A stretch of DNA of 64,000 nucleotides. Source: Turritopsis dohrnii (Eukaryota; Cnidaria; Hydrozoa; Anthoathecata; Oceaniidae). The stretch's first letter is position 1. Every line of letters begins with the position of its first letter. Below are positions 39,017 to 52,500 of the stretch, piece by piece. The stretch covers positions 1,674,001 to 1,738,000 of the forward strand of contig BQMF02000001.1 of NCBI GenBank assembly GCA_027922465.2. Reading direction: 5' to 3'. The translations under genes and the position numbers were made by a program. The notes under the pieces are model-generated. The model saw only the letters and a list, made by a program, of their open reading frames with translations, had not been told where the DNA came from and made no database searches.

Positions 39017-39889
39017 TTACTTACAAATCAGATTCAATAAATCTACCATTGGTTTTAAGTCAGCAAATTCATTAGCAACATCTACCAATGATATGTTATC
39101 AACAAGCTCCTTGTGAAAGGACAATATTGCCAATGCAATAAAGCGCTTTTGCAACATAGTGGATCGGAGCTAATGAGAAAGAACGCTCAGGGGTGGCACT
39201 TGTAGCAGCACCAACAAGAACTAGTTTCATCAATTTGATTGCGTTTCCTATGAGCCCTCTTTCTGTTTTGTCCAATTCGCCAACTTTGTTTTTGATCGTA
39301 ATAAGAAACCGATTCATTTGTAAATATTGTTCGTAAGATCTGGAGCTCTGCAGGTAAAGCCAAAACATCAATGTCATCTTTGTACTCGTTTAATGCTTCC
39401 AATTCTTCCGTATGTGGTTCAGATTTGATAGCTGTGATCAGCAACTGCTCGACGGTCGAGAAGAATTGGAAACTTGGCTGTTCAAACCGATCTTTAATTG
39501 CCATGATTACGTTATCTACAGCGTCAAAACATTATACGGTAGTAGCCAGCGGGATGTTCGGGATGGAATGCTTCGGTGTTTCGTGATGTACTTTCGTGAC
39601 CCTCCACAAACTGCATAGTTTTATAATTGGGATTATGACACTTTCTTGGAACAGATGATTCTTCAACATCAAGTTTTGATGCTTTTACTTTTACTGACTC
39701 GAAAAATAGGTCAAAATCTTGGCTCGTTCGCATACCTTCCAATGTTTGGAAAGTTAGGTTTGCAAGCCTTTGACCATTCAGAGCAATCATCGTTTCCTTT
39801 TGTAACGTTTTTGACAAATTGTCAGTTAAACTGCACAAGGCCCCCCTGGCATCCCTGGTAGCGTATGCCCTGCAACAAGAAATCGACAT
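39017..39889 (-). pseudogene. Decayed hAT transposase fragment
   Basis: Three minus-strand frames together spell the C-terminal half of a hAT-type transposase. The order is a helical segment (SLTDNLSKTLQKETMIALNG), a middle segment (RFEQPSFQFFSTVEQLL), and the dimerisation region (LMKLVLVGAATSATPERSFS), then KELVDNISLVDVANEFADLK and a stop. The P-x-T-x-A-x-S-E-R-x-F-S-like pattern is diagnostic of the hAT C-terminal domain. Frameshifts separate the pieces, and the N-terminal zinc finger and catalytic start are missing, so it is dead. It resembles the ZMYM/TTF-type hAT group. Terminal repeats were not found. Confidence 0.8.
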
Positions 39890-40118
39890 TACTGCAAGCT
39901 AATATGAATAAAATGTTTCGAAGAAATGTTACCATGCTCATAAACAATTACAAAACACATCTGCTTGTTTACAGCTTTTTTATTCAAATAGTAAAGGACA
40001 AAATGCAGCTAAAAACGAAATTCAATATATACAATATTAAAATTCTACGCGTTATAAAGCGAATTCATCTAAAAAGTCTCATATAAATAATGTAAAAAAA
40101 GGAGCTACACAGCTGGCA

Positions 40119-40231
40119 CATTCGTTTAAAAAACCACCGCAATGGAGTGCATTTCTATAGAAATATACATGCACATTCAATAAAAATGCCCTTCGTCGTA
40201 GTGAGTTTTTGATGACTTTGCCCACTGGGAT
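40119..40231. mobile_element. Hairpin MITE, family A, copy 5
   Basis: Family A motifs GAGTGCATTTCTATAGAAAT, AAAAATGCCCTTCGTCG and TTTGCCCACTGGGA are present. It lies between the hAT relic and the 3' end of the laminin gene. Confidence 0.8.
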
Positions 40232-40524
40232 TGTCTAAGTGAAATTGATACAAGCTGTAGTGTTGAATCAATGTTCACAAATGTAATCTTTCGTTTTTCA
40301 AATTTTCCAAAACAATTCGCACTGTCAACATTTTGTAATTACATGTAAAAGGCATCTTAAAGGTTTTCTCAAAAGCACTTCTTTAAATGTCCTGTGTTCC
40401 GACGGAGCTTCAAACTATTTAATGAAAAAGGAAAAAATTCGAAATAAAAAGAGAGAGAGAAAGTGACACAGATAACAAAAAAAAAAAAACAACAACACTG
40501 GTCTATCACAATCACAACAGTAGG

Positions 40525-43500
40525 TTAAAACGTCGAACATTCACTAAATCTATTTCGTTCGCTTTCAAATTTCAAAAGCAGATAGTTTAATTCCTGTTCC
40601 AAAGTATCCGTTTCGGCTTGAAGGGCGTCTAATTCGGTTTTTCGGAGCGTAAACTCGTTCAACAAACCTGGAATCAAGAGATATTGCGAAATTAGAGAAA
40701 CAATGAACAAACGATATTCATATCGAATGAACGAAATAATTGGTCAATATCAAATCACGTGACAACCATCGGTATAGAATGTTATCAGATTTAAAAACAA
40801 AGGAACACTTCTAAATGTGCCACAAGGTCTTACGTTCAGCTTCAGTCACTTCCTGTAACAGTTGTGACGCGGATGTAGCCGCGGCTTGTGCATTAGTGTG
40901 AGTTGTCGAAGTTTGCGTATATAAATCGTTTATTTGTGTGGCGTAGGTTGGCAGGAGACCTGCGTTAGATTGGTGCAGCTAAGATAGAGAAAACATTTCA
41001 AATAGCTATATAGTGATCGATGTAACTATTAGTTGACAACCTGGAAACAATATGTTTGCCTTACCACGGCTGCTTCTTGAGCTTTAGTTCTTGCTTGGTT
41101 GGCTATCATACTAGCGTTGTCGACAGTTGCTTTAGCATTGATAAAGCACATCTTATTCGCCTCTGCTTCGGTCATTGCATTGTTCAACATGGTCAAAGTC
41201 TGACCGCCTTGTCCGCTGACCGTATTAAACTGATTACTGATCTAAAAGCAACATTAAACACAGCATTGACAAAAACAATCTCTCGAAAGAAGTTTTTATA
41301 CCTGTGCAGATATGTTTTGGATTTGCTTATATTTTTCGTCAGTTTCGGATTGCGTGGTGATAGCAGCTTGTCGCAGTGCAGCAGAACGAGTAATATCTTC
41401 TTCCAAATTATGGATGTCTTGTAACGTTTGCTGAGAAACCGTCCTAAAAATTCAATCCTGAAAACATCACCTGCATGTAAAGATCATTACCACAGAGGAT
41501 GTTCGATAGGAACGTACATGGCTTGTTGAGAGCGGGCTTGCACGTCCTTCACCCTGGCAAGACCGGCTTGCGCATCGTTATAAGTGGCGTTGATCAGACC
41601 CTCATTTATGAACGTAGTCATGATCTGATTGGACAAAACTTGAATCTCGTTCAATTGAACAGGAAGAGTGGCGTTAGCAATCTCGTCAGCCATTTCAAGA
41701 ACCTTCTCGGTTTTGTTTCGGGAGGTAGAGGCATCGCTTATGAATTGTGCCAGACGTCCAGCTTCCTGTTGGACGTCATACAAAACCTCGTCAGCTTTCG
41801 CCTAGAAAAAAGTCATAATGTTGATCAAAACACCACTGATACACATTTTCCGAATTTCAATATTTTGTTGAACTAGCAAGCTCAAGCTCAACCTGCAAAT
41901 GGATATGGGACAATTTATGATAATTATCACATCAAAGCAAGGTGGATAAGATAGCTTGGTAAAAATATAGGCGCATGAAAAAAAAAAAAAAAACACAAAA
42001 AAAACCCCAAAAAACAAACACAAACACAAAAATCAAACCCGGAGAAGGTTTAAACAACAGATACTTACTTACCTTCAAAGTAGACGCAACTTTAACCTGC
42101 TCCGCAACACTGTTGTTTAAAGTCACCGCATCCACTTTCATTTTACTGACCGTTTGGGAAACAGTTTGCGCCTCGGAACGCCTCGCTTCTGCTTCGGTTT
42201 GCGCTTGTTCGATAACGGATTGCGCATTTGTCAGCGTTTTCAAAGCGTTTTGGTGTACGGTGAGAGTTTGATTTTGTAAGATGATGATGTTGGCTACGAT
42301 GTCATGTATTTTTCGAAGTTCGTAGGCGTTTGTAGCGAAGGTAGCTTTGTACTGAGTGTCGAGGTAGGAGGAGATGCGCGCCCGTTCAACTGAACTTTGA
42401 GCAAGAGCTGAGAGAGCGTCAGCTATTTTTTTCGCTGCATCAGCTATGCTTTCGTTAGCTTTTACAATCTAAAATATCAAGAAAACGTTGAAGAACAGAA
42501 AAAGAAAAGAAGTAGATGCCGTTTTAGAAAAAGAACTTAACATACTTGGTCATATTCTTTTTGTATGGTGGAATAAACGGCTCGACCTGTCATATTGTTA
42601 CTTTTAGTTGTCGTGATAAAACCACGCGCCATCTCCGTCACTGAACTAGCGTCAATAAGACTTGACGTTGTGATAATTTGACGGCGTACACGTATGTTGA
42701 TTTGGGGAATGGGCATCGGGTTGGGAATTGTCGCCGACAAAGAAACGCTACCATTGAAATTCTGGACAACAGTTTGGTAATAGTGTTTGGTTGTAGAAAG
42801 TTGTTGGGCGGTTTGGTTGAGAACGGTTTCAAATTCAACTATCCTCGTTTCGATCTAAAAAAAGATCATCAATTCAAATTTGTTGAACAAGCACTGTGAA
42901 GGAGCGTATTTCTATAGAAATATTCATATTAGTTCAATGGAAATGCTCTTCGCCGCAGGGATTTTTTGGCGATTTTGTCCAATGTGTTTTTATATAAAGC
43001 GGAAAATGTGACGTGAAAAAAATCTCCGGCAACTCCATACCTGCTGAAAATCTTCCTCTTTGCTGGAGGTATTGTAATTCGCACCTGAGAACACGTTCAT
43101 GACATAAGACAGGTTTCCATTCAACCAAGACAAGTGAGACGTGATGCTTTCGTAACTCATGCCACCGAAACGCGATAATAAGTGTGTGACGTTCATCTGA
43201 AGTTTCTCGATGTCTGCTGCTTCTTGGTCGATGTAATTCTGCCAGTTGTCGTAACATGGTGAGTGACACAATTCACAATTGGGAGGCGTGCCTATGAAAA
43301 ATTATGAGTGTTAGTATATGATAAAAACATCGCCATCCCAGTGGGCAAAATCGCCACAAAGTCACTGCCATAAAGAGCATTTTTATAGAAATGTGTTTAT
43401 TTCCATAGAAATGCACTCCGTCACACTGAATTTTCAACAAAAACATGACGCGAAAGAATAGCGGAGCAAACTAATAATCACCAATAGCATTGACGTCACA

Positions 43501-46500
43501 TTTATCACAGGTTCTACCACTGTATTTACCACCCAATGTGCTTTCCCGACAAACACACTGGCCGGTGTTGGCATCGCAAGTTGTGTTTCGTACCGTAAAC
43601 ATTTCCGAGCAATTGCAGGCTACAATAATAAAAAAAAAAAAATATTAAAGTACCAACCACAGCGACTATATTAGACTTGAATGAAAATTCTGGTCTTACG
43701 TAAGCAACCCTTGGATAGATCATAATAGCCAGGGGCACAACGATCGCATTTGTCACCAATCACCCTGGGTTTACAACTGCATTTCCCCGTGATCTACGAA
43801 ATCAATGTCATTTACATAAAAAAAACCCATTTAAACACAGCTTCAACAGGAATGTGAGTATTCTTACCAAATTACATTGCATCAACGCAGAGCCTTGAGC
43901 ATGACATTCGCATAATTCACAACCGGTGTTACTTGCGAAGTTGAAGGTGTTTTCTGCACAGCGGTCACAAATTCGACCAATCACGTTCTTCTTACAGTCG
44001 CACTGACCAGTTATATTTTGGCAAAAGTTTGAGTGGGAACCAAACAAATTACAAGAACAGGCTATGAAAGAAACCAATGAAAGTAAGTGAAAAGGAATGA
44101 AATCTAATCAACAGAACAATATCAATTTTAAAAACACCTATACATTAAAACTTATATTTAAATTTTCACGAAGCTCTTCGTAACAATTACTTTATCAGCA
44201 GTCAACAAAGTCAAGAAAGCATTACAAACCTTCAGGAAAACTTAAGCATACAACAGACCTTCAGGAAAACTTAAGCATACGACAGACCTTCAGGAAAACT
44301 TAAGCATACAACAGACCTTCAGGAAAACTTATTACAACAGACCTTGGCAAGATTGAGTGAGGGCATCCCCATAAAAACCCAGCCTACAGAACTGACAAGC
44401 ATCGCCGATTGTATTGTACAGACATCTTAAACATTCACCAGTGGTTGTGTTGCAATTTCCGGCAGCTGCTGGATCAATGTTGCTATTACAAATACATTTC
44501 CTGCATTTCCCAAGAGACGTCTATGGAAAAATACATAAAAGAGAAACCATCTGATACAGGCATTCTTAGATTTAGTAAGATTTTAAAGTATAACACTAAT
44601 CATACCATTGGGTTTCCATAGTAACCATCACTGCATACTTCACAATGACGACCGGAGTATCCTGTTTGACAATTCACACAAGTTGGTTTGTCGTCAGCAT
44701 CAAGTATGCAGGTTTGAGCAAATTGATTGACAGCAAGTCTTCCACCAGGACATTTACATTCTTTGCAGTCATCTATCTCTCCAATTGTTGCTATGCCATA
44801 GTAACCAGGGGAGCATGTGTCACAGTTACGTCCTGGAAACGAAAGAAAACAGATAGAAAAGAGAGAGAAAGAATCGGTCAAGGAAGGATTCAACATACAG
44901 CAACAATGTGGCATCTCACCTTCAGTATGATGCTGACAATTGTAACATACACCTGTTTGAGGTTCGCATGATGACGAATGAAAATTACATTGACAGGGCA
45001 CACAGGTGTCACTCGAACTACCACCAGGAGGGCTTCGTGTGTAGCCAGTATTGCAATTTTGACAGAACTGACCTCCATATTGTAATGGACAGTTACAATA
45101 CTCCACATTGTATGCTTTTGGCAGACCAGCCACATCAGTCACATTGTAAGTTGAGTATTCCATAACGACATTTGATAATCCAGAGAATTCACCCGAATTC
45201 TTGAAGAAAGGAGACAATGAAGACAGAATGAGACCTATAAACTTATAAAACAGGCTTTCAGAGAGACAGGACTGGATGTATGTCATACCTTAGTCCATTT
45301 TCCTCGTATGCGAAAAAACTCCAAGTTGCTCAAAGTATCTATCATTTCTGTATTAGTTGCCTGAGGACCTGTAATGGAATCTTTAAACCAATCCTTTTCA
45401 TAGAAGCGAATTTTATAGATACTGAAATCTTGGTGAATGGCTGGGGGAGATGGTAACCTTGTCACTAGAGCATACTGCAAGCCAAGCCCTTTCATTATTA
45501 CATCACCATTAATAGCTGACCCAATAGGATTGGAATTGTTTTGTTGTGTTAAATCAAAAGTAATATAATACATGTAGGAAGACCTTTTGTCCCCAAGAAA
45601 TATGTCTGGGGCAGAAAAGAAGAGCTCTGCATCACTTTCAACATCTTGCAATTTCGCAAACCCCCTATAAAAAATGTAAACTCAATGCTTTATGCAATTA
45701 CAACCCTCTTTTGATTTTAAAAAAATCAAAGCAAAAATAGATCACCTTTTTAGTGAATACATTGGTGCCCAGTCCCAAGATAATTTTCCTGCTTCAGCAC
45801 CAGTTTCATCGACACTGGTCCAGCCGGATAAACCGTTACTGTTCACAGTGGTAGGAAATACTGTGTGGACATTGGTCAGATAGTAATCCCCAGCTGCATC
45901 ACATTCTTGAGTCTTGCCAGTACAATGACAACTTAAACATGTTGAAGGAAATTCAGGACTAAAGCCATAATATCCAATGGTGCACTTGTCACAACGCGCA
46001 CCCATTACAAGACTTTTACATGTACATGAACCCGTTTGATCGTTGCATTGATTTGCAGACGTTCCAACAGGATCGCAAGTGCATTGTTTGCAGCCTAAAA
46101 ACAAGAGAAACCATGTCTAGGTATAACATTCTTATAGGTTTTAATGGCTTAAGTTTGTACAAGAACAGTACATGACACACTTCATCGTATTCATTATATT
46201 TACATTACATTTACATTATATTTACATCAATATTTACCCAATGGGCAAAATTGTCATTGCAATAAAGATCACTTTTATTGAAATAGTGTGTATTTTATTT
46301 TTTTCAACAAATTTGCCGACCGGGTAGCTGCTTGTTAGGACTGTAATTGAAAATGACGTTTTCACAAACCTGTTATTGTCAGGTCATAATAGCCTGGCAA
46401 GCAGGTGGAACATTTCTTGGATCCAACTCCAGGCTTACACACACATTGACCAGTGTCGCTGCAATGGGAACTAAGTGAATAAAGTACTTCACAGCCGCAT

Positions 46501-49500
46501 GGTTGGCAACCATTACCAGAACTCAAACCATAATACCGCAATGCACATTGGTTACAAGTTTTACCAACTACATTGGGTTTACAGTAACATTGACCAGAAG
46601 CATCGCAGGATCCATTGTAAGCACCGTTTAAATCACAGTTACAAGCTAAAAGTTAAAATAGCGATGCTCAATAATGTATCAATATGGATTCGGTGAAAGT
46701 ATCACAAGTTTTCTTGGAAATGTGTTGAGTATACATGCTGGAATTATAAGGCAACAAGTTAAAAGCAAATCAATACAAGTGCCTACTGAAGTTTTCTTAA
46801 ACTTTAATCAAAACTAATAATAAATCAGATAGATAAGAATCATACCAACACATCCTAAACCAGATGTGAAATTATAGTGAAGTGGCAGACAAGAATCACA
46901 AGTTCTCCCAAAGACGTTCTGTTTACAGTTGCATTGTCCACCATTTATGTTGCAAACACTGGGATTGATTGAACCAAACAAGTTGCAATCGCATACTACA
47001 AAAACAGAGTACAATTGATAATAAATGCAAAATCCAAAGCAAGGAATCAAATTCATATGACGTTCTTACACAATGCATTCGAGTATAGGATGGAATACAA
47101 GTAAGACAGGTATTGAGCTCCAGCTGCATCAGCTGATGTCCACTGGATTATTGAGCTAGCCAAGTTATAATAACTTCTAATTGAGACTTGCAGAGTTGTG
47201 CTTGCTTGTTGATAAGCCAATGAAAGTTGATAGTCCGGAAGAAACAACAACTAAAGATACAAATCATTCAAAATTTTAATCCAGAACAATGAAATTGATG
47301 TCTTCAACACTGATTGTAAATCAATTGTCATAAATATGCAACTTCATCAATTTCAACTAGTATTTTCAAGTTTACTTACAGCCATAATAAATATATTGGC
47401 AACGGCGCTACTCGAACCCGCACTGTTAGGTGGAAACCAGATTGTCACTTGATACTGTCCCTTGTTCAAACAAAGTGTACCAAAACCCTGCGATTGTGCT
47501 TGTGGATTGAGGTTCGAAGTAAGTGTTCTTGGTGTGTTCACTGTTATCATCGTGTTTCCTCCATCACATGAATAAGCGGAGAATGGAGAAATCAACTTTA
47601 TGTTCATGTTGACATTAAGGAATGAGTATGATGTCTAAAAAGGTATGAATAAAATCTCAACAACATTCTTTTATGAACTGAAAATCTCAAAAGAAATAGA
47701 AAAAGTTCATTCTTTTATTTCTTTTAAAAAAATCTTTTAAAGTGAACTAAAACGTGACGGGATCAATTTCCCCTAGTTAAGTTTGTAACCGGTAGAGGGG
47801 AAGCACAAGACACACAAGTTGGGTGTTTGAGGGGTATCAGGAGTCTCAAAACACAAACGTGTCCAGCAAAGTGAAACGAAATGAATTAAGAAATAATGGT
47901 AGCTGAACGACAAGACAAATAAGTCAATGCCAGATCAAATTAGACATGTAAACAGCAGTAAACAACAGTAAGATGCGCAACTGTGCCCCCTCCTGTGTTA
48001 AGTGAACTTAACACCCATACAATTTGTTTGTTCCCAGAGATATAAATCCATCTTTGTTTGAGCAATCCTGCATTGTTCTGTATTTCAACAATCACAGGGT
48101 GGATCAATCAGATGGCACTGATACTTTATCACTGCTCCTTTGCTACTTACCATATACTGCAGAAAGATACTGTAGTAGGCTGCTGAACTAATACTGATTG
48201 TAAAAATTAAAGTTGTAGCAGCAGAATCGAGGTTACCACCTAAACCTACTGTATGACCAACAATATAAAACTGGTTTCCTTTGGAATCTGTCATATTAAG
48301 AATTCTCCAACTGTACGAAACCTATGACATTGTGAAATAACATTTAGAAAACAGTGCACTGGCAATGATGCTTACTCATGCAGAGACAATCTCAAACACC
48401 TACTGGTGACGAAACCGAAGCTGAACTTGCACTGAACCACAACTGCTTAACACTAGCTGAGAAGTAACCAGTGACAATTTGTTCACATCGTACACCATAG
48501 TAGAATGTTCGGCATATACATTGGCCTGATGGATCACAAGTGCTGTTCAAAGAACCCGAAGGATTGCAGTCACATGGTTTACATTCGGTTGGACCCGATA
48601 CTGGATACCCAAAAAACCCAACCATGCAACTTGAACATGATCGTCCTGTAAATCCGGGTTTGCATGGGCACTTGCCAGTGTTCTTATCGCAAATGGTGGT
48701 ACCATTGATAGTGCCATATATTGAACATGCACAAACTGAACATCCGTTCAAGATGACGGCTTGCAAGCCATAGAATCCATCTTTGCATGTGTCACATCTT
48801 GCACCACCAACATTGCTTTTACAAATACAAGCTCCTGTCCGTGCATGGCAAATAGTACTGCCAAACAAAACACCATCAATATAGCAATTGCATGCTATGA
48901 AAGATATAATTTATCAAACAATTTTGTGCTAAAATTTACAGTTCACTCAAACATACTTTTACCCATGGAAAAGTGAGTATGAATATAATTAAACAGTTGC
49001 ACACTTTTGTTTCAGCATGTGAAAGCTTCCCCATTGAATCAAAAATAAATTAGAGGCAAAAGTCATGTGGCAAATAAAAAAAGAACAAAATATATTCACA
49101 ATGTATTCACACAGAGTGAAACATAGGATTACCTTTGCAGTAGTTCACATCTGCAATTTCCTTTAGGGGGTCAGCATAATATCCAGTGTTACAAGAATCG
49201 CAATTATCACCTTTAGTGTTATGAATACAGTTATCACAAATGCCCACACCTTTTATAGCATTATAAGCACAGCTCGAACTATGACCATAACAGGTACAAC
49301 CTATCATAAATAGAAGGGATGATTTGAAATAATTCTACTTCATCAATCTCTCACTGTTAACAGATAAATAATTTTGGCATGGATCCCGTTTCAGAAAGAA
49401 ACATGCGCGTACCCTAGTTTTTACTAAAATGAAAATTGTTTTCGCATTTGAAACAGATGGTGAAATGTTAATAACAGATCTTAAAAAGTAGGAAGAGTGC

Positions 49501-52500
49501 ACTATTCAATCAAATGTGTATACATAGTTTGTACAGCAATGGCTTCATACATGACATGTTAATATAACTTTAGCATTTTATTTTCTATATACATTATTAT
49601 TAACAATGGTTATTACTCACTTTCACAAGCTTTTCCAAACTTCCAAAGTTTGTTGTTGTATAATGGTAAACATTTTTCACAATTTTTTCCATCAGTATTC
49701 TTTTGACAAATACAAGTGCCATAATCCTGAAACACATAAACTACCATTAAACTACCTGAATGATCTATCCGAACTACTGTTTACTTAGCATAAATAGCGT
49801 TCAGGGTTCGGATATAAAAGCTGACAAAACATTCTTTCTAGATTTTATGTTTCTTTCTAGATTTTATGTTTTGATACAGGGAAGTACAGATAGAGTACAA
49901 TATGTTAAATAGGATACTTACAAGTATATCATCTAGATAATAATAAACTAAAGAGATAAAAGAGGAAAAAAGAGAGAAAAAAGAGATAAAAGAGAAAAAA
50001 GAAAAAAAAAGAGAAAATAAAGAGAAAAAGAGAAAAAAATTGGCGTGACTTCAGTCTGGTGGAACTGTTTTTATACATCTGATGATTGCGATATGCATGA
50101 AACTTAAAGTCATGTATTTTTATGTTTTTAAATTTTAAATAAATGAATATTACTAATAAACTAATATTACTTACTAAAGGAGAGCACTGATTTGACATCC
50201 CATTACAGTAGCACGATGCTTGCACATCCACGTCGCGAATGGCAAAATAAAATTTTCGAGGATCAGCCAATAATCTGTCAAAATCAGATGGCTTGAAAAA
50301 TTCATGCAACACAATTTTAACGTTGGTGGCCAAATAGTAATCACGCACAACACCACCTTTCAAAACTTCCTCTGCAATGTATACGTCTCTTCGTGGTGCA
50401 TATGATATCTACAAAAAATTGGGTTGGTATATATGTGATGATTTGAGGAAAAATAACAATATTTGTAATATTGATAAATGATGAAGACTTCACATCTTCA
50501 TCTTTTGCAGTTTAAATTTTTAATAAAGACCCACAATACAAAAGATGATGATGGCCCACCATGATTGCAAAATAAATGCCTATCTTTGAAGACCTCTTAT
50601 AAACAAAACTGAATATTTCAGGTTTGCAGAATAAATACTGCATATAAATATATGATGTACCTTCTATGCAAGTATATAACAACTATGAAAACGTCAAAAT
50701 TATGTAATGTTCTTTTTTTATGAATCTATTTTAAAAAACGACTTTTTACAAAGTTTCATTCATTTTACACAATTCTTTTGTTAGTTATTCAAGTTTGAAG
50801 TTTAATCAAAACTCAAAAATATGACGTCACAGTTGCACTTAGATATCCAGCTGTAGTTTTTACAAATCAAGTAGCGAAGACAATTTGTGACGAGAGAATA
50901 TACTTTCGTTTTCCTGATCTTGTCAAAGAACAACAGAGAGCTGAAAGATGGCTTAACAACATCAGCAACAACATCATTTCCATTTGGAAAAGATAAAGTA
51001 GTTTGCAACGATCATTTTCATGAAGACTGTTTCGAAGCTGATAACATGGCAAACACATCCCTCTAAATTTGCGTCGGCAATCGGCAATTGCTGAGGCAAA
51101 CAATATTTGCCTCGGCAAAAAAAATGCCGAGGCATTTTTATTACAAAAGAGAAAAATTTTTCTTTTTCTTTTTGAAAGAAAGATCGCTACGGAAAGCTTC
51201 ATCAAAATAACAATGAATAACAATAACACGTCATGTTATTTTCAAACTTAAATACAGGTGTGGCGTTCACGTAAATAACATCTAAAAAAACCTTTCAGAA
51301 TTAGCGCATTTGCAGCTGATTTTTTTCCTTCCTCTTTGATTTATAATAACGAATAGAAATGTAAAAACAAAAGTAATTTTTTGTTCATGTAATTACTTAT
51401 GAAAATGAAGTCCTTGCAAGTCTCGAAGTGTTTCGAAGGAACCATCTTTCATCGACATAACGGATGCAATTTACCCGGAGCGTAACTGATATTGACTTAA
51501 ACGAAATACCTTTTATGTAAAGATTAACTGTATCTTTCATGTTTATTATACATCTTCTTTTATTTAAAGATAGTTCTCTTCATCTCAATTGAAAAAAATA
51601 GTTTAAAGGCATCAAAAAAATGTTTTTTATGTCCATTTTCATGTAAAAAGGGAAAATGATAATAAAAAAAATTGCCGAGGCACTTTGGCATTTTGCCGAA
51701 GTAGTTTGAAATTGCCTCGGCAATTTTTTGCCGAGGTACTTTTTTCCTAATTCAGAGGGCTGCAAACATGCTAGGTTATATGCGGAAGAAAAGAACATCG
51801 AAAGCTGGTGCGGTACTAGCAACTTTCCATAGTATTCAACATGATAAATATGAATGGAGAAAACCGTGAGCTCTAAAAAACTTTCAAGAGGTGCAACAAA
51901 GTGATCAAAAAGAAGTAAAGTGTTTTAAAATTAAATTTCCGTAAATGCTCTCTTTGTGAATTTTTCTAACACAAAGCGTTTTTATTAGGAATATTAAAGT
52001 GTAAAATAACAACAATATTTTTGCTTTACAAAGCTTTTCAGCTCTACGCCATCTTCAAGGTAAGATCTAAGGCGTTGTTCACTCTAGTATTTTTCAATTT
52101 TCCTAAAGAATCTTTTAAAAAATAATAAAAAAAAGACACAGTAATGTGTTCAGAGACTTGCGCATTCTTAACAGATATTTCTTGAGATTTTGCATACTAT
52201 CTGACCTGGTTTCTTTTATTTTGAAAATTTCTAAAAGTGTTATCCACATTATCGGAATTGCGATTGCATCTATCTAGTAGAAACCACGCCTTGCATACAT
52301 ATGTAATGAAGTTATGTTCATTGAAAAGTAAAAATTCTTCAAATCTACTATCAGCACATTTTTCATATGAGTAAAAAAACTTACTTTGCCGTCATTCTTT
52401 TTTACTTTGGAATAATAATTATTTTTCTATCTGTGATATCTAATAAATGACGTTTCAAGCACGGATTTATCCGATAACAAAACGTTAAAATCTCATAAAT

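Noticed and set aside
40525..43291. Beta-type coiled-coil knob in the laminin
   Set aside because: No Cys-rich knob insertion was found in the coiled-coil exons; only a Pro-rich interruption near NPMPIPQINIRV is present.
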